Source: Microbacterium sp. BH-3-3-3
GTDB lineage: Bacteria; Actinomycetota; Actinomycetes; Actinomycetales; Microbacteriaceae
NCBI RefSeq assembly: GCF_007679045.1
Contig: NZ_VEFS01000002.1
Span: 248,001 to 312,000, forward strand
Reading direction: 5' to 3'
DNA length: 64,000 nt
In this document: positions 16,882-25,254 of the stretch, piece by piece
Layout of the letters: each line of letters opens with the position of its first letter
Numbering within the stretch: position 1 is the stretch's first letter
The notes under the pieces: generated by a model
What the model saw: the letters and a program-made list of their open reading frames with translations, nothing else
What the model was told of the DNA's origin: nothing
The model's database searches: none
Translations under genes and position numbers: made by a program

Positions 16882-18291
16882 TCACTCCAGCAGGGCGGGG
16901 GAGTCCGCGCGCAGCAGCGCACGCGCCGCGTTGCCGATGACCGCGCTGTAGGTCGGATACGCGAAGCGCACCCCCGCAAGGGTCGCCACGTCGATCCCCG
17001 CGGCCATCGCCGTGGTCACCGACTGGATGACCTCGACCGCGTTCTCGCCCACCGCGTGGGCGCCGAGCACGAGCTCGCGGCGGCGGTCGGCGATGAGCAT
17101 GAGGAAGCCGTTCTCGCGGTCGTCGATCACGGCCCGGTCGAGGTCGGCGAAGCGCACGGTCGCGACCACGCACGAGGGGTCGCGGTCGCGCGCCTGCTCT
17201 TCGGTGAGGCCCACGCCCGCGTAGTCGGGGTCGGTGAATCCACCCGCGGGGAGCAGGTGGTGCGGCGTTCGCCTGTTAGCCCCGAGCACCGCGTTCTCGG
17301 CCGCCGCCTCGCCCTCGAACTGCGCGGCCTGCACGAGCATGTCGCGTCCGTTGGCGTCGCCGACGGCGAGGATGTGCGGGACCATCGTGCGGAAGTACCG
17401 GTCGACGGGGATCGCCGAGCGCACGACCTCGACCCCGGCGTTCTCGAGACCGAGGTCGTCGACATCGGCGGGCCAGCCGGTGGCCATGATCACCACGTCG
17501 ACCTCGGTCGTGCGGGTGCCACCGCCCGCCCTCCATGCGAGCGTGACGGCTCCGTCGGAGGACTGCTCGAGGCTTTCGACCGTGTCGATGCCGGTGTGCA
17601 CGTCGACACCGTTCGCGCGGAACGACGACGCGATGACCTCGGAGATGCGGGCGTCGGATGCCATGAGCACACGCGGCGCGACGTCGAGCAGGGTGACCTC
17701 CGACCCGAACGAACGGAACACCGTCACCAGCTGCGCTCCGGTGTTGCCGGCGCCGATGACGGCGACGCGGCGGGGGAGTGCGGTGAGCGAGAGCACGTCT
17801 TCGGGGACGGTCGCCAGATCGGCGCCCGGGATCGGCAGACGCCGCGAGTGACCGCCGACGCACACCAGGATCGACTCCGCGCGGATCCGGCGTCCGCTGT
17901 CGAGGACCAGGGTGTGATCGTCCGCGAAGCGCGCGCGACCCTCGTGCACCAGGTCGACGCCGGCTGCGGCGAAACGCTCGGCCTCGCGCTTGATGGAGCG
18001 CACGGCATCCACCCGCTCGTGGACGCGATTCACGACGGCGGCCCAATCGATGCGCGGTTCGTTCACGACGATGCCGTAGTCGTCGGCGGAGCGCGTCTCG
18101 CGCATCAGGCGCGCGGCCTTGGCGAGCACGCGCGTCGGGACGCAGCCGGTGTTGACGCACGTGCCGCCGACGCGTCCGGCCTCGAGCACCACCACCGAGG
18201 CGCCGAGCTCGGCGGCGCGCAGGGCCGCGGCGGTGCCCGCGGGCCCGGCCCCGATCACGGCGATGTCGTAGGTGTCGGCGTCGTGGTTCAC
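16882..18291 (-). CDS. FAD-dependent pyridine nucleotide-disulfide oxidoreductase
   Basis: 469 residues from GTG 18291, with GGAGGA upstream. It has the FAD-binding VIGAGPAGTAAALRA, the redox-active CVNTGC in GGTCVNTGCVPTRVL, and an NAD(P) fold VAVIGAGNTGAQL. An FAD motif ILAVGDANG and a dimerisation domain follow. The family's C-terminal His-Glu pair (HAHPTxxE) reads FAYPTYSAV here, so the usual acid/base dyad is missing. Mercuric, glutathione or lipoamide reductase activity is therefore doubtful. A transhydrogenase-like or other NAD(P)H reductase is more likely. Confidence 0.85.
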   Translation of the reverse strand: MNHDADTYDIAVIGAGPAGTAAALRAAELGASVVVLEAGRVGGTCVNTGCVPTRVLAKAARLMRETRSADDYGIVVNEPRIDWAAVVNRVHERVDAVRSIKREAERFAAAGVDLVHEGRARFADDHTLVLDSGRRIRAESILVCVGGHSRRLPIPGADLATVPEDVLSLTALPRRVAVIGAGNTGAQLVTVFRSFGSEVTLLDVAPRVLMASDARISEVIASSFRANGVDVHTGIDTVESLEQSSDGAVTLAWRAGGGTRTTEVDVVIMATGWPADVDDLGLENAGVEVVRSAIPVDRYFRTMVPHILAVGDANGRDMLVQAAQFEGEAAAENAVLGANRRTPHHLLPAGGFTDPDYAGVGLTEEQARDRDPSCVVATVRFADLDRAVIDDRENGFLMLIADRRRELVLGAHAVGENAVEVIQSVTTAMAAGIDVATLAGVRFAYPTYSAVIGNAARALLRADSPALLE

Positions 18292-18391
18292 GGTGATCCT
18301 CCGGGCGGGTCGAGGACCCCAGTCAATCGCTCGGGGGCGACGGGGCGCTCGGGCTTGCGCCCGTGGCCGGAATCCTCGTCAGAGAACGTCG

Positions 18392-18655
18392 TCAGAACCC
18401 CTCGTACAGCTCGGTCGCGGTGAGGCCCTTTCCACCCAGTGCGTGCACGCCCGGTGCGGGACTCACCTCGAAGGTCTCTCCGTCGTAGCGCAGCTCGGCG
18501 GTGTAGTCGCCGCGGGTGTCGAGCTTGAGCTCGAACCGGCCCGTGTCGATGAGGCGGAGGGTCACCACCGCTCCGCTGCGCGCGAGGAAACTGACTTCCT
18601 TCTCTTGGGCGGTGGGCAGCGGGATGACGGGTTCGTCGGAGGCGTTCTCGCTCAT
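18392..18655 (-). CDS. Hypothetical protein, 87 aa
   Basis: Start ATG 18655 overlaps the stop of the epimerase gene (ATGA). The product is beta-rich (VSFLARSGAVVTLRLIDTG, then YTAELRYDGETFEVSP) with no signal peptide or membrane helix. I do not recognise the family. Coupling to the epimerase suggests co-regulation. Confidence 0.65.
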   Translation of the reverse strand: MSENASDEPVIPLPTAQEKEVSFLARSGAVVTLRLIDTGRFELKLDTRGDYTAELRYDGETFEVSPAPGVHALGGKGLTATELYEGF

Positions 18656-19494
18656 CGTTCGTCCCGCCACGAGTGCTGCGGGTCATAGCCGAGCAGTCGG
18701 CGGGCCTTGTCGATCGACAGCAGCGTGCGGGTGTCGTCGAGGTCGCCGCGCGTCTCGACGGCGGGGAACACCTCGGCCACGAGGTCGGCGTTCGACCGGG
18801 TCATGACGGTGTCGGCCGCCGCGATGATGAACGTGTCGAACCCGACCGGCGCGGTCTCGAGCGCACGCTCGATCGCCTGGGCGCCGTCGCGGGCGTCGAT
18901 GTAGCCCCACAGGTTCCACTTGCGCGTGCGGGCGTCGTCGTCGAACGGGAATTCGGCGTAGTCCTCGGGCACCATGACGTTCGAGAAGCGCAGCGCCGTG
19001 ATCGAGAGATCGGGGTGCCAGCGCACCAGCTCGACCGCCATGCGCTCTTCGAGCGTCTTGACCAGCGAGTACACCGACTCGGGGCGCGGCGGATACTCCT
19101 CGTCGACGGGGATGTAGGGCGGCGGGACATCGAAGGGCAGACCGAGCACCGTCTCGCTCGAGGCGTAGACGACCTTGCGGATGCCGAGTCGCACGGCCGC
19201 CCAGAACACGTTGAAGGTGCTCGTCATGTTGTTGTGGAAGGTCGCGACGTCGGAGCGGATGCCGGGGGCCGGGATCGCCCCGAGGTGCACGAGCGCGTCG
19301 AAACCGTCGTGCTGGTCGTTCACGCCGGCGAGGGCGTCGATCACCTGGCCGTAGTCGGTGAGCTCGACCTGGACGAAGCCGGGGCCGCGCTCGCCGCGGA
19401 CGTCGAGGCCGATGACGTCGTGACCGGCCGCGCGCAGTTCGCGGGCGACGACGGTGCCGAGCTTGCCGGATGAACCGGTGAGGGCGATGCGCAT
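18652..19494 (-). CDS. NAD-dependent epimerase/dehydratase
   Basis: 280 residues from ATG 19494 with GGAGGA. It is an extended SDR with the nucleotide motif TGSSGKLG. YSLVKT supplies the catalytic Tyr/Lys, and YASSETVLG the Ser region. The family acts on nucleotide sugars or uronate-type sugars; substrate not determined. First gene of a two-gene unit. Confidence 0.82.
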   Translation of the reverse strand: MRIALTGSSGKLGTVVARELRAAGHDVIGLDVRGERGPGFVQVELTDYGQVIDALAGVNDQHDGFDALVHLGAIPAPGIRSDVATFHNNMTSTFNVFWAAVRLGIRKVVYASSETVLGLPFDVPPPYIPVDEEYPPRPESVYSLVKTLEERMAVELVRWHPDLSITALRFSNVMVPEDYAEFPFDDDARTRKWNLWGYIDARDGAQAIERALETAPVGFDTFIIAAADTVMTRSNADLVAEVFPAVETRGDLDDTRTLLSIDKARRLLGYDPQHSWRDER

Positions 19495-19686
19495 GGGAGT
19501 CCTCCGGGGATGTTGGGGTGGCGACGACGATAGCGGCGCCCTTCGACATCGACCCGCGGGTTGACGGGCGGCCCCGGCGCCCCTGCCACGCGGCGACGCG
19601 TTCGTCAAGATGTCGCACCCCTTTCGGCTCGGGGTGTTTCGCTATGCCCACGGCCCGATCCCGAAACCGCACCGACAGGAACCGCA

Positions 19687-20229
19687 ATGCCCTCTCTGTC
19701 CTCCGCCACCGATGCGTTCCTCGCATCGCGCGCGGCCGATGGCGACCACCTCGCCTTCGGCGTGCTGGTGCGAAGGCACGCTCCTTTTCTGGTGGCTTTC
19801 GCCACGCGCTTGACCGGCTCGCGCGCCGACGCCGACGACTGCGTGCAGGAGGCCCTGATCACGGCGTGGCGGCGTCTGCCCGATCTCACCGAACCCGAGA
19901 AGGTGCGAAGCTGGCTCACGACGATCGTGTCGCGCAAAGCGACCGATCGTCTGCGCTCCCGGAAGATCTCGGAGGAGATCGAAGAGGAGATGGTGTCCGG
20001 CCGCGACGATCCGGAGCGCTCGGTCGTGACGTCGTCGCAGATGGATGCGTTGAAGAGGGTGCTGGCCGAGCTTCCCGAAGACCTCCGCGTGGTGTGGGTG
20101 CTGCGCGAGGTCGGCGGCCACAGCTACGACGAGATCGCCGTCGAGGTCGGAGAATCCGCGGCGACCGTGCGCGGTCGACTGGCTCGGGCCCGCAAGACCG
20201 TGTTGGAACGAATGCAGGAGTGGAGGTGA
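19687..20229 (+). CDS. RNA polymerase ECF-type sigma factor
   Basis: 180 residues starting at MPSLSSATDAF. CAGGAA lies upstream of ATG 19687; the frame from 19561 adds an unlikely basic leader. Region 2 is FGVLVRRHAPFLVAFATRLT with DDCVQEALITAWRR, and region 4 is LPEDLRVVWVLREVGGHSYD to AATVRGRLARARK. It heads a unit with an Asp23-type protein and a small partner, so it probably senses envelope stress. There is no zinc anti-sigma neighbour. Confidence 0.88.
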   Translation: MPSLSSATDAFLASRAADGDHLAFGVLVRRHAPFLVAFATRLTGSRADADDCVQEALITAWRRLPDLTEPEKVRSWLTTIVSRKATDRLRSRKISEEIEEEMVSGRDDPERSVVTSSQMDALKRVLAELPEDLRVVWVLREVGGHSYDEIAVEVGESAATVRGRLARARKTVLERMQEWR

Positions 20230-20234
20230 CCCGG

Positions 20235-20804
20235 ATGAGCGAGCACGACGACGACATCGGGGGGTCGGGCTACTCCCTCGAAGACCTCTCCGCGTATCTC
20301 GACCGCGGACGCACCCCCCGCATCCCCGCGATCGAGCGCAATGCCGAGTGCCAGGCGATCCTGGCGTCGATGGAGCGCATGGGACGACTGTCGCGCGAGA
20401 TCGTCGACGAACAGGCGAGCGAACCGATCGCCGAGTCCTGGTACGACAGCATCATGCGCGAGGTCATGCGCGAATTCCGAGCCGGCCGCGACATCCCCCT
20501 GGCGCGCACCGACGACGGAACCGAACTGGTCGTGACGGAGGGTGCGCTCTACGAGCTCATCCGCACGGTCGGCGACCGCATCGAGGGAGTGCTGGTCGGA
20601 CGCGTGCGCCTCGACCAGCCCGAGCCCGATGCTCCGCTGGATGTCACCGTCACGGTGAGCGTGCGGTTCGGTCGCGCGATGACCGACGCCGTCGACGAGA
20701 TGCGCGACGGCATCCGTTCGGCCATCGACAGGCAGGGCGACCTGCGGGTCGGACGGGTGGACGTCACCGTGGGCGACGTGCACATCGACGAGGGGGAAGA
20801 GTGA
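20235..20804 (+). CDS. Asp23/Gls24 family envelope stress response protein
   Basis: 189 residues from ATG 20235, with GGAGGT seven bases before. After an acidic N-terminus with RMGRLSREIVDEQ, the C-terminal part (VTEGALYELIRTVGDRIEGV, then DVTVTVSVRFGRAM and VGRVDVTVGDVHID) is the alternating strand pattern of Asp23/Gls24 proteins. These sit near the membrane and help cope with wall stress. Just after the sigma gene (5-base gap). Confidence 0.7.
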   Translation: MSEHDDDIGGSGYSLEDLSAYLDRGRTPRIPAIERNAECQAILASMERMGRLSREIVDEQASEPIAESWYDSIMREVMREFRAGRDIPLARTDDGTELVVTEGALYELIRTVGDRIEGVLVGRVRLDQPEPDAPLDVTVTVSVRFGRAMTDAVDEMRDGIRSAIDRQGDLRVGRVDVTVGDVHIDEGEE

Positions 20805-21124
20805 TGACGGGCATCAACGCAGCGGAACTCGCTCCGCGCATCGACCTGGCGGTGACGGCGGTGCAGGGCGTGCGCGAGTGCTATTCGGCGCGCCCCGTCG
20901 TTGCTCGAGCCTTCGAGCACGTCACCGACGTCGAGGGGTCGCTCGCCGCGGTCGACGAGGCCGGTGGGGTTCGGGCCATCACCGTCTGCATCGGGGTGTC
21001 GCTCGACGACGACGCGGCGGAGGTCGCGGCGTCGGTGGCTGCCGCGGCTCGCGCCGCCGGGGGAGACGACGTGCCCGCGTCGGTGCGCGTGCGCGTGTCG
21101 CGACTGGTCGCTCCCGCCTCCTGA
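20804..21124 (+). CDS. Hypothetical protein downstream of Asp23-like gene, 106 aa
   Basis: Start ATG 20804 shares one base with the preceding stop; GGGGGAAGAG lies upstream. The sequence (RIDLAVTAVQGVRECYSARP, ITVCIGVSLDDDAAEVAASV, ending RVRVSRLVAPAS) looks like a shortened Asp23-like fold lacking the usual N-terminal part. No known name. Co-transcription with the ECF sigma and Asp23-like genes suggests one stress module. Confidence 0.6.
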   Translation: MTGINAAELAPRIDLAVTAVQGVRECYSARPVVARAFEHVTDVEGSLAAVDEAGGVRAITVCIGVSLDDDAAEVAASVAAAARAAGGDDVPASVRVRVSRLVAPAS

Positions 21125-21194
21125 CCGGATCCGGGCCCGACCGGGGCGCGGCGGCTTACGCTGGGATCACCGTCCCCTCGTCCCCGGAGGCCGC

Positions 21195-22043
21195 ATGTCC
21201 ACGCCGCCCGTCATCGCCGTCACCGGTTCCACCGGCTCCGTCGGAGGGCGGGTCGCGCGCGACCTCGCCGCCCGCGGCATCCGTCAGCGTCTGATCGTGC
21301 GCGACGCGACGCGCGCTCCCGACCTGCCCGACGCCGAGGTGCGCGTCGCCCGTTACTCCGATGCGGATGCCGCGCGCGCGGCCCTCGAGGGGGTCGAGAC
21401 GCTCCTCATGGTGTCGGCGTCGGAGACGGCCGACCGCGTAGAGCACCACCGCACGTTCGTCGAGGCCGCGGCCTCAGCAGGGGTGCGCTCGATCGTCTAC
21501 ACCTCGTTCCTCGCGGCGGCGCCCGACGCGGTGTTCACGCTCGGGCGCGACCACGCCGCCACGGAGGAGATCATCCGGGCGTCGGGCATGTCGTGGACGT
21601 TCCTGCGCGACAACTTCTACATGGACATGATGGAGCTCTTCGCCGGCGACGACGGCGTGATCCGCGGCCCCGCCGGCGAGGGACGCTGCTCGCTCGTCTC
21701 GCGCTCCGACGTCGCCGCGACCGCGGTGTCGGTGCTCCTCGACCCGGCCGCCCACGCCGACACCGCCTACGACCTCACCGGGCCCGAGGCGCTGACCCTG
21801 GCCGAGGTGGCCGAGAAGATCTCGGCCGTCCGCGGCAATCCCGTGCGCTTCCACGACGAGACCGTCGACGAGGCCTATGCCTCGCGCGCGGGCTACGGCG
21901 CCCCGCGCTGGCAGGTCGACGCGTGGGTCAGCACCTACACCGCGATCGCGAGCGGAGACCTCGCGGCGGTGTCGTCCGACGTCGCGACGGTGACGGGGCG
22001 GCCGGCGCAGAGTTTCGACGAGTTTCTCGGCGCCGTGTCATGA
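21195..22043 (+). CDS. NmrA-like/SDR NAD(P)-binding protein
   Basis: 282 residues from ATG 21195 with GGAGG. The start VIAVTGSTGSVGGRVARDLA is an NAD(P)-binding GxxGxxG motif. The body (FLRDNFYMDMMELFAGDDGV, then VSRSDVAATAV) matches quinone oxidoreductase QorB/NmrA-type atypical SDRs. It may reduce quinones or act as a redox sensor. Its stop codon directly follows the -35 element of the cysteine operon. Confidence 0.8.
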   Translation: MSTPPVIAVTGSTGSVGGRVARDLAARGIRQRLIVRDATRAPDLPDAEVRVARYSDADAARAALEGVETLLMVSASETADRVEHHRTFVEAAASAGVRSIVYTSFLAAAPDAVFTLGRDHAATEEIIRASGMSWTFLRDNFYMDMMELFAGDDGVIRGPAGEGRCSLVSRSDVAATAVSVLLDPAAHADTAYDLTGPEALTLAEVAEKISAVRGNPVRFHDETVDEAYASRAGYGAPRWQVDAWVSTYTAIASGDLAAVSSDVATVTGRPAQSFDEFLGAVS

Positions 22044-22063
22044 ACCGCCGGCTCGGGTATGCT
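22035..22063 (+). promoter_or_regulatory. Promoter of the cysteine leader/biosynthesis operon
   Basis: -35 GTGTCA (22035-22040), 17-base spacer, and -10 TATGCT (22058-22063). Six bases later is the GTG of the leader peptide, so the transcript is leaderless. The -35 overlaps the end of the upstream SDR gene. Confidence 0.65.
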
Positions 22064-22069
22064 GACCGC

Positions 22070-22096
22070 GTGCTGACCTGTCGCTGTTGTCGCTGA
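22070..22096 (+). CDS. Cysteine-rich leader peptide MLTCRCCR
   Basis: GTG-CTG-ACC-TGT-CGC-TGT-TGT-CGC-TGA: an 8-codon frame with three Cys codons in its last five residues, directly downstream of the -10 box. It precedes two sulfur amino acid genes. Cys-rich upstream frames that make ribosomes pause when charged Cys-tRNA is scarce are known in other actinobacteria upstream of sulfur genes. The position, composition and leaderless start all fit such an attenuator. This is inference; no start-site data are available. Confidence 0.7.
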   Translation: MLTCRCCR

Positions 22097-22110
22097 ACGC
22101 TCTCGCGTTC
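22095..22110 (+). terminator. Short hairpin following the leader peptide
   Basis: GAACGC (22095-22100), loop TCTC, and GCGTTC (22105-22110), then TCTTTC. It starts on the leader's stop codon, so a paused or terminating ribosome would change its folding. A second small stem, GCGCC-GGCGC, occurs further on near 22133-22147. Confidence 0.45.
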
Positions 22111-22169
22111 TCTTTCGACGACCCCGTCAGCCGCGCCGTTCCGGCGCACCGATCCCACAGGACTCCACC

Positions 22170-23174
22170 GTGCGTTACGCCCAGAGCGTCGCCGACCTCG
22201 TCGGCAACACCCCCCTCGTCCGCCTCTCTCGCGTCACCGACGGCATCGCCGCCACGGTGCTCGCGAAGATCGAGTACTTCAACCCCGGCGGCTCCGCCAA
22301 AGACCGCATCGCCGCGAACATCGTCGATGCCGCGGAGCGCGACGGCCTGCTGCAGCCGGGCGGCGTGATCGTCGAGCCCACCAGCGGTAACACCGGCGTC
22401 GGTCTCGCCCTGATCGCGCAGCAGCGCGGGTACCGGTGCGTCTTCGTTGTGCCCGACAAGGTCGCCGAAGACAAGCGCGCGGTGCTGCGGGCCTACGGCG
22501 CGGAGGTCGTGGTGACCCCCACGAACGTCGAGCCCCACGACCCGAACTCGTACTACAGCGTCTCCGACCGCCTGGTGCGCGAGATCCCCGGGGCCTTCAA
22601 ACCCAACCAGTACGCCAACCCGAACGGACCGCGCAGCCACTACGAGACCACCGGTCCCGAGATCTGGCGCGACACCGAGGGCCGGCTCACGCATTTCATC
22701 GCCGGCGTCGGCACGGGCGGCACGATCACCGGCACCGGCCGATACCTGCGCGAGGTCGCCGGCTCGGCGGTGCGCATCGTCGGGGTCGACCCCGAGGGCT
22801 CGATCTACTCGGGCGACGACATCCACGGCTACGACGTCGAGGGCGTCGGCGAGGACTTCTGGCCGGCGGCGTTCGACCCGACCCTCGTCGACGGCTACGA
22901 GCGCGTCTCCGACGCGGAGTCGTTCGCGATGACCCGCCGTCTCGCTCGCGAGGAGGGGCTGCTCGTCGGCGGCTCCAGCGGCATGGCCGTCGTCGGTGCG
23001 CTGCGCGTCGCGCGGGAGCTGCCGGCGGATGCCGTGGTCGTCGTGGTCCTGCCCGATCACGGCCGCGGCTACCTCAGCAAGATCTTCGACGACGACTGGA
23101 TGACCGCGCGCGGCTACGACGTGTCCGCCGCGGCATCCGTCCTTCCCACCCCCACCCAGGAGCACTCCGCATGA
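22170..23174 (+). CDS. Cysteine synthase / cystathionine beta-synthase family enzyme
   Basis: 334 residues from GTG 22170. It is a fold-type II PLP enzyme: the PLP Lys in NPGGSAKDRIA, the phosphate and substrate loops PTSGNTGVGLAL, and the glycine loop AGVGTGGTITGTG. It condenses a serine derivative with sulfide or homocysteine. It has no C-terminal CBS domains. Partnership with a cystathionine gamma-synthase/lyase gene (ATGA overlap) leans towards cystathionine beta-synthase or a cysK/cysM role in transsulfuration. Controlled by the upstream Cys leader. Confidence 0.85.
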   Translation: MRYAQSVADLVGNTPLVRLSRVTDGIAATVLAKIEYFNPGGSAKDRIAANIVDAAERDGLLQPGGVIVEPTSGNTGVGLALIAQQRGYRCVFVVPDKVAEDKRAVLRAYGAEVVVTPTNVEPHDPNSYYSVSDRLVREIPGAFKPNQYANPNGPRSHYETTGPEIWRDTEGRLTHFIAGVGTGGTITGTGRYLREVAGSAVRIVGVDPEGSIYSGDDIHGYDVEGVGEDFWPAAFDPTLVDGYERVSDAESFAMTRRLAREEGLLVGGSSGMAVVGALRVARELPADAVVVVVLPDHGRGYLSKIFDDDWMTARGYDVSAAASVLPTPTQEHSA

Positions 23175-24331
23175 GCACCCACGACGCCGCCCGCGGTTTC
23201 GACAGCCTCGCCGTCCACGCAGGCCAAGCGCCCGATGAGGCCACCGGCGCGGTCATCCCGCCGATCCACGTCTCGACGACCTACGCCCAGGACGGCATCG
23301 GGGGCCTGCGCGGCGGGTACGAGTACGGCCGCAGCGGCAACCCGACCCGAACGGCTCTCGAGACGCAGATCGCCGCCCTCGAGGGCGGTGCGCGCGCCCT
23401 CTCGTTCGCGTCCGGCCTCGCCGGCGAAGACGCGCTGCTGCGCGCCGCCCTCGTGCCCGGCGACGAGGTGCTGCTCGGCAACGACGTGTACGGCGGCACC
23501 TATCGCCTGCTGGCGCGGGTGCTCGGTCCGTGGGGCGTGAAGCTGCGCGTGGTCGACATGAGCGATCTGGATGCCGTGGCGTCCGCCATCGAAGAGCGCG
23601 CGCCGCGCATGGTCTGGGTCGAGACGCCGAGCAACCCCATGCTGCGCATCACCGACATCGCCGGCCTCGCCGCCCTCGGCCACGCCGCGGGCGCCCTCGT
23701 CGTGGTGGACAACACCTTCGCCTCGCCGGCTCTGCAGCGGCCGCTGTCGCTCGGCGCCGACGTCGTCGTGCACTCGGCGACGAAGTACCTGGGCGGCCAC
23801 AGCGACGTCGTGGGCGGCGCGCTGGCGTTCGCCGACGCCGACCTCGCCGAGAAGGTGAAGTTCCTGCAGTTCGCCGCGGGTGCGGTGTCGGGACCGTTCG
23901 ACGCCTACCTGACCACGCGCGGCATCAAGACCCTCGCCGTGCGCATGCAGCGGCACAGCTCCAACGCGCAGGCGGTGGCCGAGCACCTGCTCGCCCATGA
24001 CCGCGTCGCGAAGGTGTACTACCCGGGCCTGCCCTCGCACCCCGGTCATGAGCTGGCCGCGCGGCAGATGAGCGGGTTCGGCGGCATCGTGTCGCTCGAG
24101 CTGGCCGACGGTGCGGCGGCCCGCCGCTTCGCGGAGTCGACCCGCCTGTTCACCCTCGCCGAGTCGCTGGGAGGTGTGGAGTCGCTCGTGAATTATCCGG
24201 ATGCCATGACCCACGCCTCCGTCCGCGGCACGGAGCTCGCGGTGCCCGAGACGATCGTGCGCCTGTCGGTCGGCATCGAGTCGGTCGACGACCTGGTCGC
24301 CGACGTGGATCAGGCCCTCGCGGCTCTCTGA
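23171..24331 (+). CDS. Cystathionine gamma-synthase/gamma-lyase (PLP-dependent)
   Basis: 386 residues of the Cys/Met metabolism PLP family. It has YEYGRSGNPTRTALE, the PLP Lys in HSATKYLGGHSD, DNTFASPALQRPL, and the C-terminal RLSVGIESVDDL. Synthase and lyase members cannot be separated safely by eye. With the neighbouring gene it interconverts homocysteine and cysteine through cystathionine. Confidence 0.88.
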   Translation: MSTHDAARGFDSLAVHAGQAPDEATGAVIPPIHVSTTYAQDGIGGLRGGYEYGRSGNPTRTALETQIAALEGGARALSFASGLAGEDALLRAALVPGDEVLLGNDVYGGTYRLLARVLGPWGVKLRVVDMSDLDAVASAIEERAPRMVWVETPSNPMLRITDIAGLAALGHAAGALVVVDNTFASPALQRPLSLGADVVVHSATKYLGGHSDVVGGALAFADADLAEKVKFLQFAAGAVSGPFDAYLTTRGIKTLAVRMQRHSSNAQAVAEHLLAHDRVAKVYYPGLPSHPGHELAARQMSGFGGIVSLELADGAAARRFAESTRLFTLAESLGGVESLVNYPDAMTHASVRGTELAVPETIVRLSVGIESVDDLVADVDQALAAL

Positions 24332-24350
24332 CGCCCCGGGTCTTGAAATG

Positions 24351-24389
24351 ACGAACCCGGCCTCCCGCAGAAGCGGGGGCCGGGTTCGT
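24351..24389 (+). terminator. Hairpin terminator of the cysteine operon
   Basis: The left arm 24351-24368 (ACGAACCCGGCCTCCCGC) pairs with 24373-24389, giving a 17-bp stem with one bulge and a 4-base loop. It begins 20 bases after the stop and also serves the convergent gene. Confidence 0.8.
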
Positions 24390-24411
24390 TCGTCTGCGCG
24401 AGGGACGCGGG

Positions 24412-25047
24412 TCAGCGCTGGGCGCGGGCCAGGTTCTGCTCGAGCTCGTCGCGGTTCTGGCGCACCACGTAGGCGGGCTGGTCGCGCTCGACGCGCCAGC
24501 TCTCGCTCAGCGGTCCGACGTTGACGGTGTCGAAGCCGAACTCGTCGTAGATGCGCGTCACCAGGGCGACGGCTTCGTCGGAGTCGCTCGAGGTCGCCAG
24601 GGCCCGACGGTTCTCCGTGCCGGCGGGGGAGCCGTCGGTCGTGATGTCGGCGGCCGGGATGTGGTTGAAGGCCTTCACCACGGTCGATTCGGGCAGGTGC
24701 TCCTGAAGCATCTGCGACGTGGTGGTCTTCTTGTCGTCGAGCTCGGCGATGTGGCCGTCGCGCTCGAAGTAGTAGTTGTTCGTGTCGAGCACCGTCTTGC
24801 CCACGAGCGGGGCGACGGGAACGGCGTCGATCGCCTTCAGCGGCACCGTCACCACGACGATGTCTCCGGCCTCCGCGGCCTCCTGCGCCGTGGCGGCGCG
24901 GGCGCGCTCACCCACCGAGGCGACGAGGTCGCTCAGCGTCTCGGGGCCCCGTGAGTTGGCGATGACCACGTCGTAACCGAGACCCGTGAAGCCCTTCGCC
25001 AGGGCCGAACCGATGTTGCCTGCTCCGATGATTCCTACAGTCGTCAT
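24412..25047 (-). CDS. NADPH-dependent F420 reductase-like oxidoreductase
   Basis: 211 residues starting MTTVGIIGAGNIGSALAKGF, a Rossmann motif of the F420-dependent NADP oxidoreductase family. VVVTVPLKAI and TVVKAFNHIPA continue the family pattern. Many members use only NADP. It is a single gene whose promoter region holds an AT-rich palindrome at 25114-25133. Confidence 0.8.
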   Translation of the reverse strand: MTTVGIIGAGNIGSALAKGFTGLGYDVVIANSRGPETLSDLVASVGERARAATAQEAAEAGDIVVVTVPLKAIDAVPVAPLVGKTVLDTNNYYFERDGHIAELDDKKTTTSQMLQEHLPESTVVKAFNHIPAADITTDGSPAGTENRRALATSSDSDEAVALVTRIYDEFGFDTVNVGPLSESWRVERDQPAYVVRQNRDELEQNLARAQR

Positions 25048-25104
25048 GCAGGGGTGAACCGCGGCATCCGATGACGCATTCCCGGGAGCGGTACCAAACC
25101 TTCA

Positions 25105-25143
25105 GCAACTTAAATAACTAGCAGTCCTAGATACTTTAGTCAA
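25105..25143. promoter_or_regulatory. AT-rich regulatory region with CTAG-centred inverted repeat
   Basis: Within a GC-rich chromosome this stretch is strikingly AT-rich. TAACTAG and CTAGATA flank CAGTC (25115-25133), forming an imperfect palindrome like HxlR/MarR-type sites. TTGACT on the minus strand (25143-25138) could be a -35 for the reductase. GATACT on the plus strand (25130-25135) could be a -10 for a leaderless start at 25143. Confidence 0.45.
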
Positions 25144-25247
25144 TGGGTCGTGACCCGGATGCCGGGGGTCATATCGTCATTCCTGTCGCACCCTCGCGCG
25201 AGTGGTCGCAGTCCGGTGTTCGGGTCACCGTCCTGCTTGACCTGTGA
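25143..25247 (+). CDS. Possible 34-aa small protein (orphan frame ending at a terminator)
   Basis: ATG 25143 lies seven bases after GATACT. The frame begins MGRDPDAGGHIVIP, continues APSREWSQSGVRVTVLLDL and stops at 25247, eight bases before a strong terminator stem. There is no Shine-Dalgarno sequence. Not recognised. It could equally be a non-coding RNA or a remnant of a regulator gene. Support is positional only. Confidence 0.3.
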   Translation: MGRDPDAGGHIVIPVAPSREWSQSGVRVTVLLDL

Positions 25248-25254
25248 GGGCGAC

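Noticed and set aside
22097..22169. Riboswitch (SAM or T-box) before the cysteine gene
   Set aside because: Too short, no conserved T-box or SAM core seen, and the Cys-codon leader explains the region better.
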